This document shows positions 28,882 through 37,612 of a DNA stretch of 64,000 nt, one piece after another. Position numbers and translations under genes: made by a program. Position 1 is the first letter of the stretch. Each line of letters opens with the position of its first letter. Source of the DNA: Inhella proteolytica (GTDB lineage Bacteria; Pseudomonadota; Gammaproteobacteria; Burkholderiales; Burkholderiaceae_C); contig NZ_JAEDAK010000003.1 in NCBI RefSeq assembly GCF_016093275.1, positions 186,001-250,000 of the forward strand, given 5' to 3'. The notes beneath the pieces were generated by a model. It had not been told where the DNA came from and ran no database searches. It saw only the letters and a program-made list of their open reading frames with translations.

Positions 28882-29832
28882 TCAGTCTTTTCTGGAGGCT
28901 AAATCGGATCGGGCGGCCGCCAGGGCGGCCTCGGCGGCAGCCGCCGCCTGGGGCGGGCACAGCGCTTCCACAAAGCGCTGCACCACGGTGGGCAGGGATT
29001 CCTGGCGCGGCGTGGCCAAGCGGTATTCGCGTGCCGCCCAAGGCTCGGCCAGAGTCAGGCATTCCACTTCAAAGAGCTGGGCGAAGCGCTCGGCCGGGCC
29101 GCGCGGCATCACCGCCACGCCCAGGCCCGCTTCCACCAGCTGGGCGATGGCGTCGAAGCCGCGCACCTGCAGGCGGGCGCGCAGGGTCTTGCCGCGTGCG
29201 GCGGCCTGCTCGCGCATCAGTTCCTGCGCGGCGGCGCCGGCGTGCAGGCCAATGAGGTCGTGGTCCAGCAGGTCGTCGAAGCGCACCACGTTCAGACTGG
29301 CCAATGCATGCCCGCGCGGCACCACCACGGCCAGGCGCGAGATGCGGTAGATCTGGTGCGTGAGCCGGTTGTCCAGCACCGGCGGCGTGAAGATGCCCAC
29401 ATCCGCACGGCCCTCGGCCACGGCGGCCTGCACTTCCGCGCTGGTCAGGTCTTCCAGGCTGATGCGGATCTGCGGGTGGCGGCTGGAGAACGCCGCCAGG
29501 TCGGCCGGCAGGCACTCGGCAATCGCGCCGCCATTGGCGACGATGCGCAGATGGCCCTTGATGCCGCGTGCGAACTCGACCACCTCGGATTCCATCGCGT
29601 GCAAGCTGGCCTGCAAGGTGCGGATGTGGCGCACCAGCGCGCGGCCAGCCTCGGTGGGCTCCACGCCACGGGCGCGGCGCTCGAACAACTTGACCCCCAG
29701 ACGCGTCTCCAGGTCCGCCAGGCGCTTGCTGGCGGCCGCGAGCGCCAAATGCTCGGCCTTGGCACCGGCGGTGATCGAGCGGGTGCGCTCGATGGCCAGC
29801 ACGAGGTGGAGGGTGGTGAGGTCAAGGCGCAT
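28882..29832 (-). CDS. LysR-family transcriptional regulator upstream of leuC
   Basis: 316 residues from the ATG at 29832 (an in-frame GTG three codons earlier is possible). N-terminal winged helix-turn-helix (about 1–60, [34 protein letters not shown]), then a linker helix and a two-lobe effector domain. It is in the same direction as leuC with a 4-nt gap, unlike the usual divergent LysR layout. That makes it a candidate regulator of leucine synthesis, but the effector is unknown and control of the divergent solute-binding protein gene is equally possible. Confidence 0.88.
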   Translation of the reverse strand: MRLDLTTLHLVLAIERTRSITAGAKAEHLALAAASKRLADLETRLGVKLFERRARGVEPTEAGRALVRHIRTLQASLHAMESEVVEFARGIKGHLRIVANGGAIAECLPADLAAFSSRHPQIRISLEDLTSAEVQAAVAEGRADVGIFTPPVLDNRLTHQIYRISRLAVVVPRGHALASLNVVRFDDLLDHDLIGLHAGAAAQELMREQAAARGKTLRARLQVRGFDAIAQLVEAGLGVAVMPRGPAERFAQLFEVECLTLAEPWAAREYRLATPRQESLPTVVQRFVEALCPPQAAAAAEAALAAARSDLASRKD

Positions 29833-29872
29833 GGTGGTCACTCTAAAGCTTCGTTGATGAAGGAATCTTCGC

Positions 29873-29890
29873 GTGATTACAGCCTATCAC
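29873..29890. promoter_or_regulatory. inverted repeat, candidate operator in LysR/solute-binding intergenic region
   Basis: GTGAT-N8-ATCAC, a perfect inverted repeat, centred about 50 nt upstream of the LysR start and 150 nt before the divergent gene. It is the clearest dyad in the 201-nt intergenic region. It is not a textbook T-N11-A LysR box, so the binding protein is only a guess. Confidence 0.35.
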
Positions 29891-30033
29891 TACTTTCAAA
29901 ACGAAGGCTTTGGCCAATGCGTGCCGCAATGAACCGGTGGGCGCTCGGGTCGTGAGAAATGCACAGGCGGGTTTGTCGGTTTTGTACCAATCTGTCACGC
30001 GCGCTTCGGCGCGCGCCCGTACGCTGACAGCCG

Positions 30034-30831
30034 ATGCTCAAGCTCCGTTTCGCCGCCGTATTCCTGTCCCTGATCGCACTTGGCAGCGGGGGCGCCCTGG
30101 CCAACCCGGCCCTGAGAACGGTGGCGGTGTGTGACGACGTGGCCGAATGGCCGCCCTTCACCTACCGCGAACGCGATGCGCGCGGCCAGGCGCAGGCCAA
30201 GGTGGTGGGCTATTCGGTGGAGGTGCTGCGCCGCATCCTGGCGCCGCAGCGCATCACCCTGAAGGTGGAGCTGCTGCCCTGGGTGCGCTGCCTGCGCGAG
30301 GTCGAGTCGGGCCAGCAGTTCCAGATGGCCTTGAACGCCAGCTTCAGCCCGGAGCGCGAGGCGCGCTTCCTGCTGAGCCAGCCCTATTACGAGACCACCC
30401 ACACCTACTTCTACTCACGCAAGGTCTACCCGCGTGGCTTGCAACTGCGCGATGTGGCCGACCTCACCCGCTATCACATCTGCGGCGTGCATGGCTACAA
30501 CTACAGCGCCTACGGGCTCAGCGACGAGCAGGTGGATCGCGGCGCGCTCGACTTCTCGCGCGTGATCGCCAAGCTTCATGCGGGCCGCTGCGAGATCGGC
30601 ATCGAAAAACTGGAGGCCGTGGCCGGCTTCAAGCGCCTGGGGCGCGACCTGCTGGCGGACCCCGACCTCGGCCACGCGCCGATTCCCGGCCTGGCGCGCG
30701 GCGAGTTCCACATGCTGATCTCGCGCCAGCACCCGCAGGGCGAGGCCCTGCGCGCGCTGATCGACCGCGGCCTCAAGGCCCTGCGCGAGAGTGGCGAACT
30801 GCGCGAGCTGCGCCAGCGCTACCTGTCCTGA
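30034..30831 (+). CDS. periplasmic amino-acid-type solute-binding protein (SBP family 3-like)
   Basis: 265 residues. Signal peptide about 1–23 (ending ALA), then VAVCDDVAEWPPFTYRE, the typical opening of family 3 binding folds, and later VGYSVEVLRRIL, PYYETTHTYF and IGIEKLEAVAGF. No permease or ATPase gene lies beside it, so it may serve a transporter encoded elsewhere or act as a sensor. The ligand is unknown. It converges on the M13 peptidase gene with no gap at all (30831/30832). Confidence 0.78.
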   Translation: MLKLRFAAVFLSLIALGSGGALANPALRTVAVCDDVAEWPPFTYRERDARGQAQAKVVGYSVEVLRRILAPQRITLKVELLPWVRCLREVESGQQFQMALNASFSPEREARFLLSQPYYETTHTYFYSRKVYPRGLQLRDVADLTRYHICGVHGYNYSAYGLSDEQVDRGALDFSRVIAKLHAGRCEIGIEKLEAVAGFKRLGRDLLADPDLGHAPIPGLARGEFHMLISRQHPQGEALRALIDRGLKALRESGELRELRQRYLS

Positions 30832-32889
30832 TCACCAGACGCGGCAGCGCTCCGCGTCCTTCTTGACCATCTTCTGCCCCGGCTTGCAGGCAAAGGCCTG
30901 GGCGAACTCGGGCATGTTCACCGCCACGCCGTTGATGCGGTAGCGGCCGGGCGAGTGCGGGTCGGTGGCGGCGTGCAGGCGCGCGTACTCGGGGCGGGCG
31001 TGGCTGCAGTCCCACTGCGCGAAACCGACGAAGAAGCGCTGCTCGGGTGTGAGGCCGTCGCGGTTCTCCAGCGTCAGGCCCTTGATCTGCTCTTTCCAGG
31101 CTTCGAGCGCCAGCACCAGGCCGCCGAGGTCGGCGAGGTCCTCGCCCAGGGTCAGCTGGCTGTTGATCTTGAGCTGGTCGATCACCGTGTACTGGCCGTA
31201 CTGCTTGCTCACGCAGGCGGCGCGGCGCTCGAAGGCCTTGGTGTCCTGGGTGGTCCACCAGTCCTTCAGGCGGCCCTGGGCGTCGAACTGGCGACCTTCA
31301 TCGTCAAAGCCGTGGATGAGCTCGTGGCCGATGGTGCCGCCGGTGTTGCCGTAGCTGGGCGCGTCGTCCAGCTTGGCGTCGTACAGCGGCGGCTGCAGCA
31401 CCGCGGCCGGAAAGTTGATGTCGTTCATCTGGGCGTTGTAGTAGGCGTTCACCGTCTGCGGTGTCATGCCCCACTCGCCGCGGTCCAGCGGCTTGCCGAT
31501 CTTGGCCAGCTGGCGCTTCAGCTCGAAGGCATTGCCGCGCTGCAGATTGCCGAGGAAGTCATCGCGCCGCACCTGGAAGGCGCTGTAGTCGCGCCAGTTG
31601 TCCGGGTAGCCGACCTTATTGACCATGCTGGCGAGCTTTTCCTGCGCGCGCGCCTTGGTGGCCGGGCTCATCCAGTCCAGCGCCTCGATGCGGCGCGCCA
31701 TCGCGGCCTTGATCTGGTCGGTCATCTTGATGACGCGCTCCTTCAGCTCCGGGCTGAAGTTGCGCGCCACGAACTCCTGGCCCAGGGCCTCGCCCAGCTG
31801 CGCGTCCACCAGTTCCACACAGCGCTTCCAGCGCGCCTTCTGGGCCGGCACGCCTTGCAGGGTCTTGCCATAGAAGCCGAACTGCTCGGCTTGCCAGCCG
31901 GCGTCCAGGAACTCGGCCTGGCTGCTCAACACCTGCCAGCGCAGCAGGGTCTTGAGCGTGGCCAGGTCGGTCTGCTGCAGCAGAGCCGCCCAGCGCTTGA
32001 TGAAGCGCGGCTCGGTCACGTTCAGCACCGGCAGGGCCTGCTCCACTCCCAGGGCGCTGCGGTAAGCGGCCCAGTCGAAGCCGGCCGTCAGGGCCTGCAG
32101 CTGTTCGAAACTGAGGCGGTTCGAGAGCTTGTAGGGGTCGCGTCGCTGCACGGGGCTGAGCGTGGCGCGGGCGAGCTCGGTCTCGAAGGCCAGCACGCTG
32201 CGTGCCTGGCGCTGCGCCTGCTCGGCCGCGGCACCGGCACGCGCCAGGCTGCGTGCCACATGGGCCTGGTACTCGGCGCGCAGCTTGCGCGAGCGGGCGT
32301 CGTTCTTCAGGTACAAGTCCCGCTCAGGCAGGCCCAGGCCGCCGGCCGAGACGAAGGCGATGACCTGGGTGGCGTCGTTGAAGTCCTGGCCGCTGGCGAA
32401 GCGGAAAAAGGCGCGCTCGTTGTCCAGCAGCAGGTGCAGTGCAGCCAGCAGGGCGGGCAGGTCACGCTTGTGCCGCAGGGCGTCGATGCGCTCCAGCAGC
32501 GGCTTCAAGGGCTTGAGGCCGGCCTCGTTCACGGCCTGCTCGTTCATGCAGGCGCCGAAGTAGTCGCCCAGCTGTTGTTGCTGGGCGCTGCGCGCAGTGG
32601 CGGCGGGCTGTGCCAGCTCCTGCAACACGCCCCACAGGTAGAGCCGGTTCTCGTTCGCCACCTTGGAGTAAACCCCCCAGCGCGCCTCGTCGGCGGGGAT
32701 GGGGTTGTTCTTCATCCACCCGCCGCAAGCGTACTGGTACAGGTCTTCACAGGGGTCGACGCTGCGGTCCATGGCCGAGACATCGAGACTGGGGGTGTAG
32801 GGCAGCTGGCGCAGGGGCTGGTCATCGGCCCGGGCCAGGCCCAGGCCAAGGGCGGCAGCGAGTGCCAGGGAAAGGCTTGAAATTTTCAT
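30832..32889 (-). CDS. M13-family (neprilysin-like) metallopeptidase
   Basis: 685 residues. Signal peptide about 1–21 (ending ARA), then DRSVDPCEDLYQYACGGWMKNNPIP, the M13 N-terminal motif. Zinc motif HELIH (H522, E523, H526) in GTIGHELIHGFDDEGRQFD, third ligand Glu in GEDLADLGG, NAYYNAQMNDINFPAAVLQPP binds substrate backbone, and the C-terminus ends with the family's CRVW. It is a secreted, probably periplasmic, zinc endopeptidase of peptides. It stands alone between unrelated genes. Confidence 0.95.
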   Translation of the reverse strand: MKISSLSLALAAALGLGLARADDQPLRQLPYTPSLDVSAMDRSVDPCEDLYQYACGGWMKNNPIPADEARWGVYSKVANENRLYLWGVLQELAQPAATARSAQQQQLGDYFGACMNEQAVNEAGLKPLKPLLERIDALRHKRDLPALLAALHLLLDNERAFFRFASGQDFNDATQVIAFVSAGGLGLPERDLYLKNDARSRKLRAEYQAHVARSLARAGAAAEQAQRQARSVLAFETELARATLSPVQRRDPYKLSNRLSFEQLQALTAGFDWAAYRSALGVEQALPVLNVTEPRFIKRWAALLQQTDLATLKTLLRWQVLSSQAEFLDAGWQAEQFGFYGKTLQGVPAQKARWKRCVELVDAQLGEALGQEFVARNFSPELKERVIKMTDQIKAAMARRIEALDWMSPATKARAQEKLASMVNKVGYPDNWRDYSAFQVRRDDFLGNLQRGNAFELKRQLAKIGKPLDRGEWGMTPQTVNAYYNAQMNDINFPAAVLQPPLYDAKLDDAPSYGNTGGTIGHELIHGFDDEGRQFDAQGRLKDWWTTQDTKAFERRAACVSKQYGQYTVIDQLKINSQLTLGEDLADLGGLVLALEAWKEQIKGLTLENRDGLTPEQRFFVGFAQWDCSHARPEYARLHAATDPHSPGRYRINGVAVNMPEFAQAFACKPGQKMVKKDAERCRVW

Positions 32890-32956
32890 CCCGGCATTGT
32901 CCGCGCGGGCGGGTGCATCCGCCTTCCGTCAGGCGCACCGGGCCGTTCTGGCGTGC

Positions 32957-33523
32957 TCAGTCAGCCCCCAGGCTGCGCCCCAGTTCGAACACCAGGCGCT
33001 GCAGCTCATCGTCCTCGGGGTGCGGGTGCAGCTCGGCACCCAGGCCCCGCATCACGGCCAGCATGCGCCGGTTGCCGGGCAGCACGTCGCCGTAGAGCTG
33101 GCGCAGGCCCTGGGCACGCGCCAGGCGGCCCAGCCGGGCCATCAGTGCACGGGCCAGGCCCAGGCCCTGCCAGGCGTCGGCCACGGCAATCGCGAACTCC
33201 GCCGTGCCGTCCGCACCGTGCACGTAGCGGGCGTCGGCCACCAGCTCGGCAGCGCCCGGCGTCTCGGCCACCAGGGCAACGTGGCGCTGCGGGTCGACTT
33301 CGACCATGCGGCGCAGCAGGCCCGGGCCGATCTGGCTGACGCCGGCGTGGAAACGCTGGTGGCGTGAATCGACCGACAGGGCCGTGAAGAAGGCCTGCAA
33401 GGCGGGGCTGTCCGCGGCCCGGACGGCGCGGAGCTGGAGCCGGCGCCCGCCTGCCAGGGCCAGCTGCTCGGGCGCCGTCCGCTCCAGCAGGCCGGCGCTG
33501 GCCGAAGGAAACAGCGCGTTCAT
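32957..33523 (-). CDS. GNAT-family N-acetyltransferase
   Basis: 188 residues from the ATG at 33523. The GNAT core is visible: a strand ending in FAIAVADAWQGLGLARALM, where QGLGLA is the acetyl-CoA pyrophosphate loop, then LYGDVLPGNRRMLAVMRGLGA. This resembles the standalone C-terminal acetyltransferase of the protein acetyltransferase group. The substrate is unknown. It overlaps the DUF2917 stop by 4 nt, so it is the second gene of a two-gene unit. Confidence 0.82.
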   Translation of the reverse strand: MNALFPSASAGLLERTAPEQLALAGGRRLQLRAVRAADSPALQAFFTALSVDSRHQRFHAGVSQIGPGLLRRMVEVDPQRHVALVAETPGAAELVADARYVHGADGTAEFAIAVADAWQGLGLARALMARLGRLARAQGLRQLYGDVLPGNRRMLAVMRGLGAELHPHPEDDELQRLVFELGRSLGAD

Positions 33524-33756
33524 GGCTGCTCCCACTCCAGCTCGGCCGGGCCGCCCAGGGCACAGACCAACAGGCCGGCGCACCGGTCGACCTCGAAGCT
33601 TTCCTGCGGCCCCAGCACGATGTCGCGCGGGTCTTCATCGAGGGTCAGCCAGAGCGTGCCGGCCGCGCTGCGCACGCGGGTGTGCAAGGCGGCCAGCAGG
33701 CGCGCGCTCTGGCCGGGCTGCAGGGTCAAACGGCTGGCTTGGGTTTCGATCCACAT
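33520..33756 (-). CDS. DUF2917 domain protein
   Basis: 78 residues, a small beta-rich protein: GTLWLTLDEDPRDIVLGPQESFEVDRCAGLLVCALGGP is the DUF2917 pattern, a cupin-like mini-barrel. The ATG has a strong GGAGG 6 nt before it. Such proteins commonly stand divergent from GcvA-like LysR genes in Burkholderiales, exactly as here (LysR start at 33907). No activity is known. Confidence 0.8.
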   Translation of the reverse strand: MWIETQASRLTLQPGQSARLLAALHTRVRSAAGTLWLTLDEDPRDIVLGPQESFEVDRCAGLLVCALGGPAELEWEQP

Positions 33757-33906
33757 GGATGCCTCCAGGATTCCGGCCAGGCATGCATCTCATGAAGGCC
33801 TGCCTGGCCCTGGGCAGCTTGTGGTTCGGCCGCCGTGGCGGCATATTCGGGCGTCCACGCCCTGCTGACAAACGATGAATGGGAAGGCATCGCATTCCCT
33901 GAGCGC

Positions 33907-34854
33907 ATGCAAAACAAGCCCCTGGACCGACTCCCGCCGCTCGAGCTGCTGGCCGCCTTCGAGGCGGCCGCGCGCCATCTGAGCTTCACCAAGGCCGCCG
34001 CCGAGCGCTTCGTCACCCAGTCGGCGATGAGCCGGCAGATCCGCGCGCTGGAGGAGGACCTGGGCCTGCCCCTGTTTCAGCGCCGCCACCGCGCCCTGGC
34101 GCTGACGGCCGAGGGCCAGCGCCTGCTGGCGGCCTGCACCCAGGCCCTGGGTGGCCTGCGCGGGGCGATGCGCGAGCTGCGCGCGCCGCTGCAGCGCGAG
34201 CTGCTGTCGCTGACGACGACGCCGGGCTTCGCGGCGCTCTGGCTGATCCCGCGCCTGACCGCCTTCACGCGCGCCCATCCGGGCATCGACGTGCGCGTGG
34301 ACGCCACGCTGGAAAACCGCAACCTGGCGGCCGAAGGCTTTGACCTGGCGGTGCGCTATGCCCGCGTGGGCGAAGCCGGACGCCAGCTGTTCGCCGAGGC
34401 CATGCAACCGATCTGCAGCCCGCGCCTGGTGGATGAGCTGGGCCTGCCGCTGCGCGAGCCGGCCGACCTGGCCCGCCACACGCTGCTGCACATCGCCCTG
34501 GACATGGACACCGCCGGCATGCCGGCCGAGTGGGAGGCCTGGCTGGTCGCATTCGGCCTGTCCGACCTGCGCCCGGCCGCGCGCCTGAGCTTCACCAGTT
34601 ATGCCGAAGCGGTGGCGGCCGCGGTGGCCGGCCAGGGCGTGGCCCTGGGGCGCCGCCCGCTGGTGGACGACCTGCTGGCCAGCGGCCAGCTGATCACGCC
34701 CTTTGCCGGGCCGGTGGCTTCGGCGCGCGCCTACCAGCTGCGGGTGGACCCGGCCGCCCGCGCGCGCCCGGCGGTGCGCGCCTTCGAGCAATGGCTGTTG
34801 CAGCAGGCCGCACCCGCCGGCGGCGGGGCCGGCAGCAAGGAACTCAGTCGCTGA
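33907..34854 (+). CDS. LysR-family regulator (GcvA-like)
   Basis: 315 residues from the ATG at 33907. The helix-turn-helix LSFTKAAAERFVTQSAMSRQIRALEEDLGLPLF is of the GcvA/AmpR type, followed by LALTAEGQRLL and a periplasmic-binding-fold effector domain (LIPRLTAFTRAHPGIDVRV). It is divergent from the DUF2917–GNAT pair across 150 nt, which probably holds its operator and suggests it controls them. Its 3' end overlaps the convergent DUF427 gene by 11 nt. Confidence 0.88.
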   Translation: MQNKPLDRLPPLELLAAFEAAARHLSFTKAAAERFVTQSAMSRQIRALEEDLGLPLFQRRHRALALTAEGQRLLAACTQALGGLRGAMRELRAPLQRELLSLTTTPGFAALWLIPRLTAFTRAHPGIDVRVDATLENRNLAAEGFDLAVRYARVGEAGRQLFAEAMQPICSPRLVDELGLPLREPADLARHTLLHIALDMDTAGMPAEWEAWLVAFGLSDLRPAARLSFTSYAEAVAAAVAGQGVALGRRPLVDDLLASGQLITPFAGPVASARAYQLRVDPAARARPAVRAFEQWLLQQAAPAGGGAGSKELSR

Positions 34855-35116
34855 GGCTGACGCCGCGCACGAAGGCGATCCGGTCCTTCAGCGCCTCCAG
34901 GCTGGGCGCCGGGTAGCTCCACACCGCATCGGGCAGCAGGTCGCCGTTGACAAACAGGCTGAGCCACTGCTCCTCGCCATAGGCGCTGCGCGAGCGGTGG
35001 TTGCTGAAGGTGGTGAACTCGCGCTTGAGGCTGGCAGCCGGGAAGTAGTGGTTGCCGTCCAGCACCAGGGTGTCATCGCTTTCGGCCAACACCACGCCGT
35101 TCCAGATCGCCTTCAT
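34844..35116 (-). CDS. DUF427 domain protein
   Basis: 90 residues: [30 protein letters not shown] is the DUF427 opening, with SYPAPS near the end. The family is small, beta-rich and without assigned activity; some members resemble nucleotidyltransferase-like folds. It overlaps the parC stop by 4 nt (ATGA), so it is the distal gene of a parC transcript. Confidence 0.85.
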   Translation of the reverse strand: MKAIWNGVVLAESDDTLVLDGNHYFPAASLKREFTTFSNHRSRSAYGEEQWLSLFVNGDLLPDAVWSYPAPSLEALKDRIAFVRGVSLSD

Positions 35117-37470
35117 TCCTTGACCCCCGCCACCATGCCGGTGACTTGTTTGAATCCTTCCACCGGCTTGCCCTTGCGCGCGCGCTTGCCCGCATGGGCC
35201 GCCAGGCCGGACAGGCGCAGCAGCTCCTCCTTGGGCTTGTTGCCGCGCGCGATGCCGCTGAGCAGCAGGCCACTGGCAAAGCAGCACACCGCCTGGAGCG
35301 TCACCTTGGGCGCCAGCTCCATCAGCATCAGGCCGCGGCCACCCTTGGGCTGGAGCTTGAGCTCGGTCACTGCATAGGTGAGCAGATGGCCGTCTTCGGC
35401 CAGGCAGGCCAACTGAGGCTGCTCCGGGCTGACCATGCAGGGACGCAGCGGCAGCTCGCCTGGCTCCAGGCTCAGGAAGGCCTTGCCGACGCGCTTGGAG
35501 GCCGTGAGGTCGCCCACCGTGGCCACCAGGCCGTAGCCGCCGCTTCCGGCCAGCACCACCGATTGCCCGGCCGGGCCGGCGATGTAGTGCAGCAGCTGGG
35601 TGCCCGGCTCCAGCTCGATCAGGCTGGTCACCGGCGCGCCATCCCCCCGGCCGCCCGGCAGGGCCGAGACCGCCACCGAGTAGCTGCGCCCGCTGGAGCC
35701 CAGTGCAATCAGGGTGTCCACGCTGCGGCAGCGGAAGGCGTCGTAGAGCGCATCGCCGGCCTTGAAACCCAGGCCGTTGATGTCCACCTCATGGCCCTTG
35801 AGCGCGCGCGCCCAGCCCTTTTGGCTGATGACGACGGTGACGGGCTCGTCCACCACCTTGAGCTCGGCCACGGCGCGCTTCTCGGCCTGGATCAGGGTGC
35901 GGCGCGCGTCGCCGAACTGCTTGGCGTCGGCCTCGATCTCCTTGACCATCAGGCGCTTGAGCGTGCCGGGGTTGCCGAGGATGTCGCGCAGTTTGTCGGC
36001 TTCGTCGCGCAGGTTCTTCAGCTCCTGCTCGATCTTGATCGCCTCCAAGCGCGCGAGCTGACGCAGGCGGATCTCGAGGATGTCCTCGGCCTGCCGGTCG
36101 CTGAGTCGGAAGCGCTCGATCAGCGCGGCCTTGGGCTCGTCGCTGGCGCGGATGATGGCGATCACCTCGTCGATGTTCAGCAGCACGATCTGCCGGCCTT
36201 CGAGGATGTGGATGCGGTCCTCGGCCTTCTGCAGGCGGTACCGGCTGCGCCGCTCGATCGTGGTCTGGCGGAACTGCAGCCACTCCAGCAGCAGCTCGCG
36301 CAGGGTCTTCTGCACCGGCTTGCCGTCCAGGCCGACCATCGTCAGGTTGATGGGCGAGCTGGTTTCCAGGCTGGTGTGGGCCAGCAGCACCTGGGTCAGT
36401 TCCTCCACCGCCACGGTGCGGCTCTTCGGCTCGAACACCAGACGCACCGGGGCGTCCTTGCTGCTCTCGTCGCGCACCCCGTCCAGCACGGCCAGCAGGG
36501 TGTTCTTCAGCTGCAGCTGCTCGGGCGTGACGGCCTTCTTGCCGGTCTTGACCTTGGGGTTGGAGATTTCCTCGATCTCCTCCAGCACCTTCTGGCTGGA
36601 GACGCCGTGCGGCAGCTCGGTGATGACCAGCTGCCACTGCCCGCGCGCCAGGTCCTCGACCTTCCAGCGCGCGCGCAGCTTCAGCGAGCCGCGCCCCGAT
36701 GCATAGGCGGCGCGGATGTCCTCGGGCGCCGAGATGATCTGTGCGCCACCGGGGAAATCGGGGCCGGGGATGGCGGCGTACAGCTCGTCATCGCTCAGCT
36801 TGGGGTCGCGCAGCAGCTTCACCGCCGCCTCGGCCACCTCGCGCAGGTTGTGGCTGGGCACTTCGGTGGCCATGCCCACGGCAATGCCGCTGGCGCCATT
36901 GAGCAGCACGAAGGGCAGACGCGCCGGCAGGGCCTGCGGTTCCTCGGTAGAGCCGTCGTAATTCGGTGTGAAGTCGACGGTGCCTTCGTCGATTTCTTCC
37001 AGCAGCAGGCGCGCCAGCGGCGTCAGGCGGGCCTCGGTGTAGCGCATCGCGGCGGCGCCGTCGCCGTCGCGGCTGCCGAAGTTGCCCTGGCCGTCCACCA
37101 GCGGGTAGCGCTGGGCGAAATCCTGCGCCATGCGCACCAGGGCGTCGTAGGCGGCCTGGTCGCCATGGGGGTGGAAGCGACCCAGCACATCACCCACCAC
37201 GCGCGCGCTCTTCACGGGTTTGGCGCCATTCGCGCCGCTCCAGGCCAGGCCCATGCGGAACATCGCATACAGGATGCGGCGCTGCACCGGCTTCTGGCCG
37301 TCGCTCACCACCGGCAGCGCCCGGCCCTTGACGACCGAGAGCGCGTACTCCAGGTAGGCGCGCTGGGCGTATTCGCCCAGATTCAGGGCATCACCGTCCT
37401 CGCTACCCCCGCCGCCCTGAGGGCCTTGGGGTGGGGGCACGTCATCCATCAAACTCAACTGCTCGGGCAT
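35113..37470 (-). CDS. parC: DNA topoisomerase IV subunit A
   Basis: 785 residues from the ATG at 37470, with GAGGTG 7 nt upstream. [26 protein letters not shown] opens the breakage-reunion domain, the active tyrosine is Y144 in [10 protein letters not shown], and GRFHPHGD is a winged-helix motif. The C-terminal beta-pinwheel repeats are degenerate, which together with the pairing to a parE-type B subunit in this window makes ParC more likely than GyrA. It decatenates chromosomes in the cytoplasm. parE is at 41156–43111, about 4 kb away and in the same direction. Confidence 0.94.
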   Translation of the reverse strand: MPEQLSLMDDVPPPQGPQGGGGSEDGDALNLGEYAQRAYLEYALSVVKGRALPVVSDGQKPVQRRILYAMFRMGLAWSGANGAKPVKSARVVGDVLGRFHPHGDQAAYDALVRMAQDFAQRYPLVDGQGNFGSRDGDGAAAMRYTEARLTPLARLLLEEIDEGTVDFTPNYDGSTEEPQALPARLPFVLLNGASGIAVGMATEVPSHNLREVAEAAVKLLRDPKLSDDELYAAIPGPDFPGGAQIISAPEDIRAAYASGRGSLKLRARWKVEDLARGQWQLVITELPHGVSSQKVLEEIEEISNPKVKTGKKAVTPEQLQLKNTLLAVLDGVRDESSKDAPVRLVFEPKSRTVAVEELTQVLLAHTSLETSSPINLTMVGLDGKPVQKTLRELLLEWLQFRQTTIERRSRYRLQKAEDRIHILEGRQIVLLNIDEVIAIIRASDEPKAALIERFRLSDRQAEDILEIRLRQLARLEAIKIEQELKNLRDEADKLRDILGNPGTLKRLMVKEIEADAKQFGDARRTLIQAEKRAVAELKVVDEPVTVVISQKGWARALKGHEVDINGLGFKAGDALYDAFRCRSVDTLIALGSSGRSYSVAVSALPGGRGDGAPVTSLIELEPGTQLLHYIAGPAGQSVVLAGSGGYGLVATVGDLTASKRVGKAFLSLEPGELPLRPCMVSPEQPQLACLAEDGHLLTYAVTELKLQPKGGRGLMLMELAPKVTLQAVCCFASGLLLSGIARGNKPKEELLRLSGLAAHAGKRARKGKPVEGFKQVTGMVAGVKE

Positions 37471-37612
37471 CGGGGTCACCTCGGGAGGGCGCGCATTGTC
37501 TCCAAAGCGCGGTGCGGCAAAGCGCACACCCGCCTTGGGGCCGACCCGCCAGGCTGGGCGCGCTGGCTGCTACCCTCGCGACCCTTTGCCCAAGACGGAT
37601 CGGGAGCACAAG

